Positions 41,944 to 50,563 of a stretch of 64,000 bases of DNA are shown here, one piece after another; positions within the stretch are counted from its first letter, which is position 1, and each line of letters starts with the position of its first letter. The translations under genes and the position numbers were made by a program. The DNA is from CAIWGV01 sp964515175. Lineage in GTDB: Bacteria; Pseudomonadota; Alphaproteobacteria; UBA7879; UBA5542. The DNA lies in contig CAZEUR010000001.1 in assembly GCA_964515175.1 (NCBI GenBank), forward strand, positions 1-64,000, written 5' to 3'. The notes beneath the pieces are model-generated. The model saw only the letters and a program-made list of their open reading frames with translations, had not been told where the DNA came from and searched no databases.

Positions 41944-44190
41944 TTAAGCTTCGGTTTCAGAAGAGTCGTGGTCAGAAGTGTCATATCCGGATTCTGGATC
42001 TGCTTGGGGGGATTGAGGAGAAGGAGGAGGTGCTGATTGTTTTTTTGTTTTAAATCCGGCCTTCTTTTCTGTAAATACATCATCCTCTAAATCTTCTACT
42101 TCAAAGGGCATTAGAAGAGGAGGTATCTGTAGGAGCTGAACATTTTCAAGCTCTGTCTTAAGACGATCTTCGATTTCAAACTCTAGAATACCGATTAACT
42201 CTTGTTTTTGTTGGGATGTTAAAGCTTTTGATTCTTTTGCAAAGCGTTGGTTGGTTAATCTTGATACTTGGGAGGCAAGCTGTCGTTCAAAGGCTACTGT
42301 TAATTCACGGGAATCCGAGCTTTTTGATTCTGCAATTTTTCTAAGGCGTGCTTGTCTCATATTTTTAATGTCTAATTCTCTTTCCACATCCTCTCTAATC
42401 GCGTTTCGGAGTGTCTCTTCTATTAGTTTGTCTACAATAACTTTACGTAAAGTTTGTTTTTCTCTCTCTTTCTTTTCTTCTAGGGCGCGGTTTATGCAAG
42501 TCTCAGGGTTTTGATTGTAGTAAAAGAGGATTCTTTCTAATTCATCTTCATATCTCTTAGGGTCAAGTCTCTTGAGTTTTGCCATTTTTTCAATAGGGTC
42601 TTCAAAATCATGTGAGTCGTGACGACGGTCTATTTCTGTAAGATAGTAGAGAACATCAATTTCTTCTGCGGAGGGAGATTTGGAAAATAGGCCCAAAAAT
42701 TTTTCTCGTGTATCTTCAGGCAACTCTAGGACATAATTTGCGAATTCATTGGAGGGTTTGAAAGGCATGGATCGAACTCTTCTCAAAGAGTCGAGAAACT
42801 TCTGTCGGCCCTCTCTCCAAGCATTGGCAGCGCTTTTGATAAATCTTGGCGTTATGGGGCCAGTTTTATGAAGGGTCAGATCTCTTGAAAAATTTTCTCC
42901 ATCCTCAGTTTTTCCAAAATCAACAAAAGCTTTTGCGATATTGAGACGATCGTTCGCAGACATTTTGACTTCAATGAAACGTTGGGCTTGTTGCAGGAGA
43001 GCTTGTCGGATTTTTGGAGGGAGAGCGGCTAATCGTTCCAGGATGGCTATTCGTTCTCGAAAAAAACTACCGCTTGTTACAACAGCCTTCTCTCCTAATA
43101 TTAAAAATTGGATTTCTGCGGGTGTTAGTTTGTCTTTAATCAGAGCAAGGACTCTCTGAACGCGCCTCTTCTTCTCTCTGATGGCTGCAAATTTTTCAAT
43201 GGCTTTTCCGAGGGTTTTTCTTCTTTCTACAAGTTGTTTTAAAGCATCTGAATCTAAAGAGGGATTTTTATGTTCTGCTGCAATATTTTTGCCCAGATGT
43301 ATGCCTTCTTGTTCCAACATTTTTAGAGTTGTTCCAGCCAAAATTGCCTCCCATCCATCCTGGTCAAGGGTATCTTTTTCTTTATTTAAAGAGGCCAGTT
43401 TAACTGGATCAGCATGGAGTTGAAGTTCCTCTTGTCTAATGGCTTGGGAAAGACTGTCTCGTTTTTCCCTGAGTTTAATTAATTCTCTATGAACAAAAAT
43501 TTCTAGTTCTTTTCTCTCTTTTTGCTCTTCAAGGAAGCATCTTCGTGCGTCAAGAGACCTCCTTTCTTTTTCCAATTGTTCTTTTTGTTTCCCAAGCGCC
43601 TCCATTTTTGTTTTAAGGTGTTTTGCAGCAGCTAAATTTGCTGGTTTTTTTGGATCTCCTGCGATGGCTTTTTCTTTTTCTGATTGAATGGCTCTGGATA
43701 AGACCCCTAGATCCTTCTCTATGGAAGCCAACGATTTTCCAAAAGATGCCGATTTAGACGAAAGAAGTGATAGCTCCTCTGTGAATGCGGTTGATTCACT
43801 CTCCATGGTTGCCAGAGTAGTCTGAGCCTTGGCCATGAATCTTGATGAAAGTACGACTTGAAGAGAGACCTCTTCGGGTTTGTCTACCGCTGCGGTTGGA
43901 TCATAAAGAGAAAAACAGAGGGCTTGGGCCTTTTGTGAGGCATTTTCGATATAAGCTGTTTCGTTTTCATCTATTTTGACGAGGCCGCTTTCCAGTGTTG
44001 TTCTAACCCTCTCTTCCATTTCTTTGGAGAGAGTTGCTCTTGTGGGAGGGTTTGATGGCGCGTGCAGAGGTTCGTTTCCAACAAAGGGGCGCGAGAAAGC
44101 TTGAGATTGCCTTAGGTCATCTATCATGACGGCAGACAGAACAAGAGAAGGAAAGAGAGACAAAAGAGTCCAGATGGGATTGAGACGCAT
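41944..44190 (-). CDS. Large secreted coiled-coil protein, paralog of the next gene
   Basis: The frame opens at 44235, but the ATG at 44190 has GGAG upstream and starts a signal peptide (MRLNPIWTLLSLFPSLVLSAV), giving about 748 residues. Residues about 60-400 are heptad-rich, highly charged coiled coil (KEQLEKERRSLDARRCFLEE). The C-terminal half contains a block shared with the adjacent gene: DRLNIAKAFVDFGKTEDGENF, SAANAWREGRQKFLDSL, LELPEDTREKFLGLF. The C-terminus is acidic (ESGYDTSDHDSSETEA). No known domain is recognised. It starts one base after the stop of its paralog, so the two form an operon. Confidence 0.85.
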   Translation of the reverse strand: MRLNPIWTLLSLFPSLVLSAVMIDDLRQSQAFSRPFVGNEPLHAPSNPPTRATLSKEMEERVRTTLESGLVKIDENETAYIENASQKAQALCFSLYDPTAAVDKPEEVSLQVVLSSRFMAKAQTTLATMESESTAFTEELSLLSSKSASFGKSLASIEKDLGVLSRAIQSEKEKAIAGDPKKPANLAAAKHLKTKMEALGKQKEQLEKERRSLDARRCFLEEQKERKELEIFVHRELIKLREKRDSLSQAIRQEELQLHADPVKLASLNKEKDTLDQDGWEAILAGTTLKMLEQEGIHLGKNIAAEHKNPSLDSDALKQLVERRKTLGKAIEKFAAIREKKRRVQRVLALIKDKLTPAEIQFLILGEKAVVTSGSFFRERIAILERLAALPPKIRQALLQQAQRFIEVKMSANDRLNIAKAFVDFGKTEDGENFSRDLTLHKTGPITPRFIKSAANAWREGRQKFLDSLRRVRSMPFKPSNEFANYVLELPEDTREKFLGLFSKSPSAEEIDVLYYLTEIDRRHDSHDFEDPIEKMAKLKRLDPKRYEDELERILFYYNQNPETCINRALEEKKEREKQTLRKVIVDKLIEETLRNAIREDVERELDIKNMRQARLRKIAESKSSDSRELTVAFERQLASQVSRLTNQRFAKESKALTSQQKQELIGILEFEIEDRLKTELENVQLLQIPPLLMPFEVEDLEDDVFTEKKAGFKTKKQSAPPPSPQSPQADPESGYDTSDHDSSETEA

Positions 44191-44191
44191 T

Positions 44192-45361
44192 TTATTGTTC
44201 TCCGTCAGGTTCAGAAAACTGTCCGCTTTCTTCACCTTCAGTGGGAGTGTATGGAATATATCTTTTTACAAGTTTTTTCCGCACGCCTCCTCTTGAGTCG
44301 TCTAATAGTTCATCTTCGCTGCTTGAGGTTTCTTCATCAGAAGAGAGCGTGGGAGGAGCCTTTCTGCCGAGGGTAAGAATAAGGTGATTGTATTGTTCGG
44401 GCGTCCGTTCCTGAAGGACAGAAAGGTCTTCAATTTTTTGGACTTTGCTGTCTAAGTTATCGTTTGTCTCCAAGATTTTATGGACGCCTCTCACTTTGTG
44501 ATGGCTGGGAAAAAGTCCATTTGGTAGAAGCTTTACAAAAGCTTTTCTTGTGGCAGAAGGGAGACGTAAGAAATTTTCAACGACTCGGTCCTTTGCCTGT
44601 CGGAGCTCTTCAAACGACATGAGGCTTCCCCATGATCGCAAAAGCTCTAATCGATCCTCTCTCCACGCTTGCGATGCATGAAAAATCATTCTTCCATTAA
44701 ATCTTTTAGATTTTCTGAGTGTTTTTAGATCTTCAGAAAATTCCTCTCCTTGACGAGGGTCTTCAAAGGAAACAAAAGAGCGGGCGATGAAGGCTCTGTC
44801 TTCGACGGTCGTGTTTTGGTTTAGAAGGTCCTGAGCCTGCTGAAGAGACTCTGTAGCATTTTCCTTTGATTTTTTTTGAAGAGCACGAATTAAAGAAAGT
44901 CTGTCTTCTGGAGAAGTAAGCCTTAGAACAATTGCTTTGCTCTGAAGACGGGTTTTTTCTGCAGAAGGAGTGGCTCTCTTTTCTAGGGGTCCTAAAACAA
45001 GAATTTTCAAAAGATCTTTTCTTTCTTTTAAGGCTTTTGGATTCCTCGCTGTTTGGATAAATTCCCTGATCTCTTCTTGTTGAGCATCATTTAAATTTGT
45101 AGTTAAAACATCTTTTGTAACAGTCCACTCTTCATCCATGTCAGCATTCCATCCGGCCCACTGACTGCTCATTCTTCGATTTTTTGGAGAAGATTCGGCA
45201 AAGCGTTGTTCAGAGGGGGGGGATTTTTTCAAAATAGTAGGGCGAGGAGACAGGGATCTAAAGATTCCATCTCCATCAGTGCTGCTACAAAAAGAGCTGT
45301 TGAATAAGAATCCTGTGAGAAATAAGAATTTTATATTTGTGAGAAACTTCATGAAAACCAC
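44192..45361 (-). CDS. Secreted protein, paralog of the following gene
   Basis: The 389-residue protein has a signal peptide (MKFLTNIKFLFLTGFLFNSSFC, counting from the second ATG; its cysteine could also make it a lipoprotein). The central region matches the downstream gene in order: DRAFIARSFVSFEDPRQGEEF, IFHASQAWREDRLELLRSW, and LRLPSATRKAFVKLLPNGLF. KVQKIEDLSVLQERTPEQYN matches PIEKMAKLKRLDPKRYED. The C-terminus is acidic and Ser-rich (DEETSSSEDELLDD). It looks like a tandem duplication without the coiled-coil insertion. Confidence 0.85.
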   Translation of the reverse strand: MVFMKFLTNIKFLFLTGFLFNSSFCSSTDGDGIFRSLSPRPTILKKSPPSEQRFAESSPKNRRMSSQWAGWNADMDEEWTVTKDVLTTNLNDAQQEEIREFIQTARNPKALKERKDLLKILVLGPLEKRATPSAEKTRLQSKAIVLRLTSPEDRLSLIRALQKKSKENATESLQQAQDLLNQNTTVEDRAFIARSFVSFEDPRQGEEFSEDLKTLRKSKRFNGRMIFHASQAWREDRLELLRSWGSLMSFEELRQAKDRVVENFLRLPSATRKAFVKLLPNGLFPSHHKVRGVHKILETNDNLDSKVQKIEDLSVLQERTPEQYNHLILTLGRKAPPTLSSDEETSSSEDELLDDSRGGVRKKLVKRYIPYTPTEGEESGQFSEPDGEQ

Positions 45362-45439
45362 CCCTTGATCAGAAATTATTTTATTTATTTCGATCTTACT
45401 AAAATGGTATCACAAATATTTTTTGTATAGTAGATTTTT

Positions 45440-46180
45440 CTAAATCATCACCATACCACCATTCACATGGACGGTTTGCCCGGTCACATAAGAGGCCTCT
45501 TTGCTTGCGAGATAAACAGCCGCTGCTGCGATGTCTTCGGGGGTTCCCATTTTCCCTGTGGGAATGGTGGCTGAAATTTTGGATTGCTGTTCTTCTGTAA
45601 GAGATGTGGTCATGGGAGATTCAATAAATCCGGGAGCAATACAATTTACCGTAATGTTGCGGCTGGCCACTTCCTTGGCGAGGGCTTTCGAAAATCCGAT
45701 GAGGCCTGCTTTCGCTGCACAATAGTTAGGTTGTCCAGGGTTTCCAGTAACACCAACTACTGAAGCGATATTAATAAGACGGCCAAACCTTTCTTTTAAC
45801 ATGGGTTTAAGAGCTGCCTGAGAAAGACGAAAAGCGACCTCGAGGTTCACGCGAAGGACTTCTTGCCAATCAGGGAGTTTCATGGTGAAGGTGAGCCCAT
45901 CCCGAGTGATTCCCGCATTGTTGACAAGAGTATCGATTCCGCCCAGAGCCTCTATTGTTCGGGGAATTAAGGTGCTTACTTCTTCGTCATTTGAGAGATC
46001 GCAAGGGACAATATGAACCCGAACATTTCCCATCTCGTGAGCAACTGCCTCCAGTTTTTCTGTCTGACGGCCACTGAGGGCGACGGCGGCCCCTTGCTTG
46101 TGATACGCAAAAGCAATGGCACGACCGATGGATCCTGAAGCGCCAGTGACAAGTATTTTTCTTTCATTCAAACTAAACAT
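45440..46180 (-). CDS. fabG: 3-oxoacyl-[ACP] reductase FabG
   Basis: FabG performs the first reduction of the fatty-acid elongation cycle with NADPH. The 246-residue short-chain dehydrogenase has the cofactor motif TGASGSIGRAIA, NNAGITRDGLT, and the catalytic Ser-Tyr-Lys in NIASVVGVTGNPGQPNYCAAKAGL. The C-terminus YVTGQTVHVNGGMVMI is typical of FabG. It follows fabD by 12 bases. Confidence 0.97.
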   Translation of the reverse strand: MFSLNERKILVTGASGSIGRAIAFAYHKQGAAVALSGRQTEKLEAVAHEMGNVRVHIVPCDLSNDEEVSTLIPRTIEALGGIDTLVNNAGITRDGLTFTMKLPDWQEVLRVNLEVAFRLSQAALKPMLKERFGRLINIASVVGVTGNPGQPNYCAAKAGLIGFSKALAKEVASRNITVNCIAPGFIESPMTTSLTEEQQSKISATIPTGKMGTPEDIAAAAVYLASKEASYVTGQTVHVNGGMVMI

Positions 46181-46192
46181 ATCTTTTCCTTT

Positions 46193-47134
46193 TTATGTAG
46201 AAACTTTATTGACAAAATTATCAAGTTCTTGAGGTGTGTGAATTGAAAATGTCTCAATCTCGGGACATGTGCGCTTCACAAGGCCTGAAAGAACTGTGCC
46301 GGACCCCACCTCTATAATTCGTTTAACATCCAAGCTTTGTAACTTTAGAAGTGTTTCTCGCCAGCGTACTTGGCCGGTAATTTGTCGCACTAGAAGATTT
46401 TTTAAAATATCTTGATGGGTTTCAGGGGAGGCGGTTACGTTAGGGAGAATAGGGATTATGGAATCTTTCATGGGGGTTGCTTGTAAATTTATTCTCATGG
46501 AAATGGCCGCAGGTTCCATGAGAATACTATGGAAAGGGCCGCTCACATTTAAAGAGATGCATTTCCGAGCACCATATTTTTCACCAAGGGCAGGCACTTG
46601 TTCGAGAGCGATGATTTCTCCACTGATCACGATCTGCCCTGGACAATTATCATTGGCGATAGTACAGATGCCGAACTGGGATGCTTCTTCGCAGAGTTTT
46701 TCAACCGTTTCAAGGTCGCTACCAAGGATGGCCATCATGATGCCTTTCCCGCTGGGTACAGCGTTTTTCATAGCCAATCCGCGGGCTCGTAAAAGTCGTG
46801 CTGTATCCGCGAGAGTGAAGGCATTTGTGGCGCACAGGGCAGAATATTCTCCTAAAGAATGGCCAGCCGCATAAGAAAATGTATGAATGGGAATATTGCC
46901 TTTTTCTAATACGCGGACAAGGGCCGTGCTCACAGCCATAAGAGCAGGCTGGGCATTTTCTGTGAGGGTTAGATCTTCAAGGGGTCCTTCAAACATAAGC
47001 GTAGAGAGCTTTTGAGACAGCGTGTCATCCACTTCCTCGAAAACGGCTTTAGCTTCAGGAAAGCAGGCCGCAATCTCTCGACCCATACCAACGCTTTGGG
47101 ATCCTTGCCCTGGAAATATAATGGCTTGTTTCAT
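46193..47134 (-). CDS. fabD: Malonyl-CoA:ACP transacylase FabD
   Basis: FabD loads malonyl groups on acyl carrier protein. The frame extends to 47170, but MKQAIIFPGQGSQSVGMGRE at 47134 is the family start and gives 313 residues, the usual length. The active-site serine lies in AAGHSLGEYSALC, and the QPALMAVS and GPFHSILM motifs are present. The neighbouring gene downstream is fabG; acpP and fabF are not seen behind it. Confidence 0.96.
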   Translation of the reverse strand: MKQAIIFPGQGSQSVGMGREIAACFPEAKAVFEEVDDTLSQKLSTLMFEGPLEDLTLTENAQPALMAVSTALVRVLEKGNIPIHTFSYAAGHSLGEYSALCATNAFTLADTARLLRARGLAMKNAVPSGKGIMMAILGSDLETVEKLCEEASQFGICTIANDNCPGQIVISGEIIALEQVPALGEKYGARKCISLNVSGPFHSILMEPAAISMRINLQATPMKDSIIPILPNVTASPETHQDILKNLLVRQITGQVRWRETLLKLQSLDVKRIIEVGSGTVLSGLVKRTCPEIETFSIHTPQELDNFVNKVST

Positions 47135-47173
47135 GGGGTATTTATTAACGGAAATGGGCACAGAAGGCAAGCC

Positions 47174-47899
47174 CTAATGAATAGTTGTCGGATTTTTCCG
47201 GGCGACCAGGACCAGGTTTTTACCAAATAAATGCTGGAAGAAAAAATCTAAAAAATGACTGATGGGAAAAAGAAGGCGATCATATAAAATCAGGTGGGAC
47301 CGGTTTGTCGCTCCATCTTTGCTGCCAATCATCTTGAAGAGGAAAGTTACGGGGACGCCGATACAATCCCTATAAAAAATCTTTTCTACAGTGAATCCGC
47401 CAGATTGGAATACATCCCGGAGTCTTTTGGCGTCATATCGCCTGAAGTGACCCACACGCGCATCCATAGATGTATAAAGGCTTTGAAGGGCGGGGACGTA
47501 GAAAACTACCTGTCCATCAGGAGCCATTTTTTTATAAATTTCTTTCACAATGCCATAGTCATCCTCAATATGTTCTAAAACATTGCTGGAGTACAGGGAT
47601 GTAATAGAGTTGTTAGGCGCTTTATCAAGGGAGATTGCGGTAGAAAATCCATCGGATTCTAACAGCTGTTTTTGGCGAGGATCTATCTCTACACAAAGGA
47701 TATTTTTATGTTTTTTTCGAATAATCTTGGCAATAGTTCCAATACCTGCTCCAAAATCCACAATTTTTTTTGGGTCTTTCAAAAATTTTAAAATTAAATT
47801 TGCGATGGAGCGGTTATAGTTGACCATGTATTCCATGTTTTCTAGTTCTTCGGTGCCCGTGTAATGGAATTCGCCTATGTTTTTTGCTTTTTTCTTCAT
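47174..47899 (-). CDS. Class I SAM-dependent methyltransferase
   Basis: The 241-residue protein has the SAM-binding motif IVDFGAGIGTIAKII, the acidic strand LCVEIDPRQ, and SLYSSNVLEHIEDDYGIVKEIYKKMAPDGQVVFYVPALQSLYTS (split here from a longer block). HFRRYDAKRLRDVF resembles methyltransferases that act with polyprenyl or sugar metabolism (methyltransf_11/23 type). The substrate is unknown. It is a single gene before fabD. Confidence 0.85.
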   Translation of the reverse strand: MKKKAKNIGEFHYTGTEELENMEYMVNYNRSIANLILKFLKDPKKIVDFGAGIGTIAKIIRKKHKNILCVEIDPRQKQLLESDGFSTAISLDKAPNNSITSLYSSNVLEHIEDDYGIVKEIYKKMAPDGQVVFYVPALQSLYTSMDARVGHFRRYDAKRLRDVFQSGGFTVEKIFYRDCIGVPVTFLFKMIGSKDGATNRSHLILYDRLLFPISHFLDFFFQHLFGKNLVLVARKNPTTIH

Positions 47900-47917
47900 G
47901 TGAGCAATCTCCCCAAT

Positions 47918-47955
47918 AAAAAATCGCGGCTGCTGATTTCCAGAAGACCGCGATT
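47918..47955 (-). terminator. Terminator of rpmI-rplT
   Basis: On the minus strand, AATCGCGG pairs with CCGCGATT around an 18-base loop, followed by six T residues. It lies 19 bases past the rplT stop. Confidence 0.85.
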
Positions 47956-47973
47956 CTCTAAATAACTTTCAGT

Positions 47974-48330
47974 CTAATTTAAGGCAGCCTTCGCTTGATC
48001 AACTATAGCCTTGAAAGCCTCTTTCTCGCGAATGGCGAGATCAGAGAGTACCTTTCGGTCCATTTCAATTTCTGCCTTCTTCAATCCATTGATGAATTGA
48101 GAATAAGTCATTCCATGAATCCGAACGGCAGCATTGATGCGCTGAATCCACAAAGCACGGAATTGAATCTTGCGCTTGCGACGGTCGCGGTAAGCGTACT
48201 GCAAACTTTTTTCCAAACGCTCAACGGCGATACGAAAACAGTTCTTGGAACGCCCTCTGAATCCTTTTGCCTGATCGATGACCTTTTTATGCCTTGCATG
48301 GGCGGTCATGCCCTTTTTGACTCTTGCCAT
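47974..48330 (-). CDS. rplT: 50S ribosomal protein L20
   Basis: The 118-residue basic protein begins MARVKKGMTAHARHKKVIDQ and has the FRALWIQRINAAVR block of L20, which is needed early in 50S assembly. It follows rpmI by 12 bases; infC is not seen upstream. Confidence 0.97.
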   Translation of the reverse strand: MARVKKGMTAHARHKKVIDQAKGFRGRSKNCFRIAVERLEKSLQYAYRDRRKRKIQFRALWIQRINAAVRIHGMTYSQFINGLKKAEIEMDRKVLSDLAIREKEAFKAIVDQAKAALN

Positions 48331-48342
48331 TTTCCTATCTCC

Positions 48343-48540
48343 TTACGCGTACGGTAACATTTTCACGACAAGCTTCGCGTCACAGTCTTTGAGGATCTGG
48401 GTGCCGCGCGAATTGCGAATCATGCGTTGGGTTTTGTTGCGACGGAAGTGGTTTTTTCCGGCAGTGGTGCTGCAAACTTTTCCGGATGCAGTGATTTTAA
48501 AACGCTTTTTAGCGCTGCTATTGGTCTTCATCTTGGGCAT
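48343..48540 (-). CDS. rpmI: 50S ribosomal protein L35
   Basis: The frame starts at 48567, but the ATG at 48540 follows AAGGAG and opens the canonical MPKMKTNSSAKKRFKITASG, giving 65 residues. It forms a two-gene operon with rplT. A promoter lies about 90 bases upstream, leaving a leader that could hold the L20 autoregulatory site, as in other bacteria. I cannot confirm that site by eye. Confidence 0.96.
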   Translation of the reverse strand: MPKMKTNSSAKKRFKITASGKVCSTTAGKNHFRRNKTQRMIRNSRGTQILKDCDAKLVVKMLPYA

Positions 48541-48627
48541 TTCTATCTCCTTTGGTACATAAAACAATGACGCTGAGGCATGCCCGGCACTGGATAAGCG
48601 CCGCCTTCAGTCGTCCAAACAGGGGTG

Positions 48628-48656
48628 AGAATAGCGGAAGTTAGGCGAGATTGCAA
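48628..48656 (-). promoter_or_regulatory. Promoter of rpmI-rplT
   Basis: On the minus strand, TTGCAA (48656-48651), a 17-base spacer and TATTCT (48633-48628) lead to a start near 48621 and a leader of about 80 bases. Confidence 0.65.
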
Positions 48657-48740
48657 GGGAAATGTAGAGTTTTCTTAGGAGTTTAAAACCTGCCCCCCCT
48701 TCCTTGACCGTTGGCCAAAGAAGGGGAAGAGGGCAAGCTC

Positions 48741-49013
48741 TTAGTTGATAGAGCTTTTAACTTCTTTTCCAGCGCGGAAACGAACGTTCTTGGATGCAGA
48801 GATCTGAATTTTTTCCCCAGTTCTAGGGTTGCGACCTGTGCGAGCCTTACGATGGGATACACCAAAAGTACCGAAGCCTACGAAACGAGCTTCTTTTCCT
48901 TCTTTCAATGTCTTGATGATGGCATCAAAAACAGCATTAACGGCCTTCTCGCTTTCTCCATTGGAAAGATCGGATGCACTTGCAACGTGTCTGATAAGTT
49001 CAGCTTTGTTCAT
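48741..49013 (-). CDS. HU family DNA-binding protein
   Basis: This is a nucleoid protein of 90 residues. The family signature is VGFGTFGVSHRKARTGRNPRTGEKI, followed by the DNA-binding beta-arm. The N-terminus MNKAELIRHVASASDLSNGESEKAVNAV is typical. AAGGAG precedes the ATG. The gap from 49014 to 49301 is extremely A/T-rich, with no gene I can support. Confidence 0.97.
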   Translation of the reverse strand: MNKAELIRHVASASDLSNGESEKAVNAVFDAIIKTLKEGKEARFVGFGTFGVSHRKARTGRNPRTGEKIQISASKNVRFRAGKEVKSSIN

Positions 49014-49301
49014 TCTTAGTTCTCCTTAAATTTAAATCTGTTAATGGGCGGATCTTACTACAAAAAATAAAAATATCTACAAAAATCTTTAAAAAATAAG
49101 GGGAAAATCCATCTTTTTTTACACTTCAATAAAAATTTACGTTAAAATTTCCTTATAAGACAACAGATATATACAAAAATCATAAATGAATTAAAATATA
49201 TAAAAATGATTAATTCTTTGAAAGAAAGAAATAAAAAAAATTAATAATTATAATTATTTTATAAGTTTTATTTCTAACGTTATTTTTTTTAGTTCAAATA
49301 G

Positions 49302-50562
49302 TGATGTTAGTTATTATAAACAAAGAACTTTTATCGCCCAAGAATTAGCTCCAAAAGATAGAGTAAATGAAACCAAATTTTTTGGACAAGCGGCATCGAA
49401 TGGGATCATATCTCTGAAAAGAATCCTGTGGAATATATTGGAGGATCCAAAGAACTGGCTGATAAATTTCAAAAATACCTTACCTATCTTCTTGAAACAA
49501 GTTCAAAGAACTTAATTTTTCGGTTTGTGACGGATGAAAAAACAAGGAGGACGAACAGGTGGCTTGCAAAACTTCAGAAAAAATATAGGGGAAATTTCAA
49601 GGAGACTTCAGGCGAAGTATCCAGAGTTTAAAGACACAATTGACCTTCTTTTTCTGAACGCAACTCAAGGAAACCCTGCCATTCCAAGTGACGTTTACCG
49701 GCTTATCGGGGCTTTGGGGGCGTATGATAGGGCTCCTCAGAAATATCATGTGGTGTATTGCAATGTGGATACATTGGCTCTTGAAATTGGAAGGGAAAAT
49801 ACGGAAGCACTTTTTAAGGTGTTATGGGGTACGAAAGGTAAGAGACCAGGACTCAGGATAAAGAGGGTATTTGCTATGGAGATATTCTTGTCTCCTCTTT
49901 TGAAGAGGACTTACCCCAGTATGAGAATGCTTGCAAAGCATTTCTTCAGAGATGGAGAGAAAATGACGGAATCAAATTTTTTGATAACTTTATAAGGAAG
50001 TATGAAGCTTTTAGAACCCTAAAAAATAAGGAAGGCTATGATTCTTACAAGCAGCCCCCCCATTCACACCCATGAAATTATCAAGCTAGCAGGTCCTGGA
50101 TTCCGGTGTAACTCTTCAGAAATCCAGAGATGTCTTTACTGCAAAATAAATAGAGCTGTGTCTTGGGATCCTTTGTATTTCCAGAGAGACTCAATCAAAG
50201 AATTTTCCTTGCCAAGCTTTAATTCAAAACCTGTGGGGCCTGAACTGGAGCTCTTTTATAATTCCCTGAAGAATCAGTACTATAGAACTCTGGGGGATTG
50301 TTTTTATGCGCAGAAACGGCTTGGAAAAAATCATCGTTCCGTAAAATTGATAAAAGAGCATTTGGTTGAAAGTAATCTTTTTAGGTACAGCACTTACGAC
50401 ACTTACTCTGAAGATTTGGTGCGGAGAATGTGCATAGACTGTCTTGATCAAGCTCAAAAAACTCCTGTGTACAATGTTGTGAAAGACAAGCTTGACCTTC
50501 TAAAGATTCCTTTTTCCCTGACGTTAGAAGAGCTGATGGATTGTGTTGGTAAATCAAAGTAG
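49302..50562 (+). pseudogene. Multiply frameshifted gene, possibly glycosyltransferase-like
   Basis: Five protein-like segments follow each other in alternating frames. They read SDVSYYKQRTFIAQELAP (from 49300); IEWDHISEKNPVEYIGGSKE to about 49600; QAKYPEFKDTIDLLFLNATQ to about 49845; EGICYGDILVSSFEEDLPQY (from 49863) to 50043; and HTHEIIKLAGPGFRCNSSEI (from about 50050) to 50562. Several breaks fall at homopolymers, such as T6 near 49377 and C7 near 50045. The segment PSDVYRLIGALGAYDRA..VVYCNVDTLALEIG vaguely resembles the SDxxR..DxD region of toxin-type glycosyltransferases; this is a weak guess. Four breaks make an active gene unlikely. Confidence 0.65.
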
Positions 50563-50563
50563 A

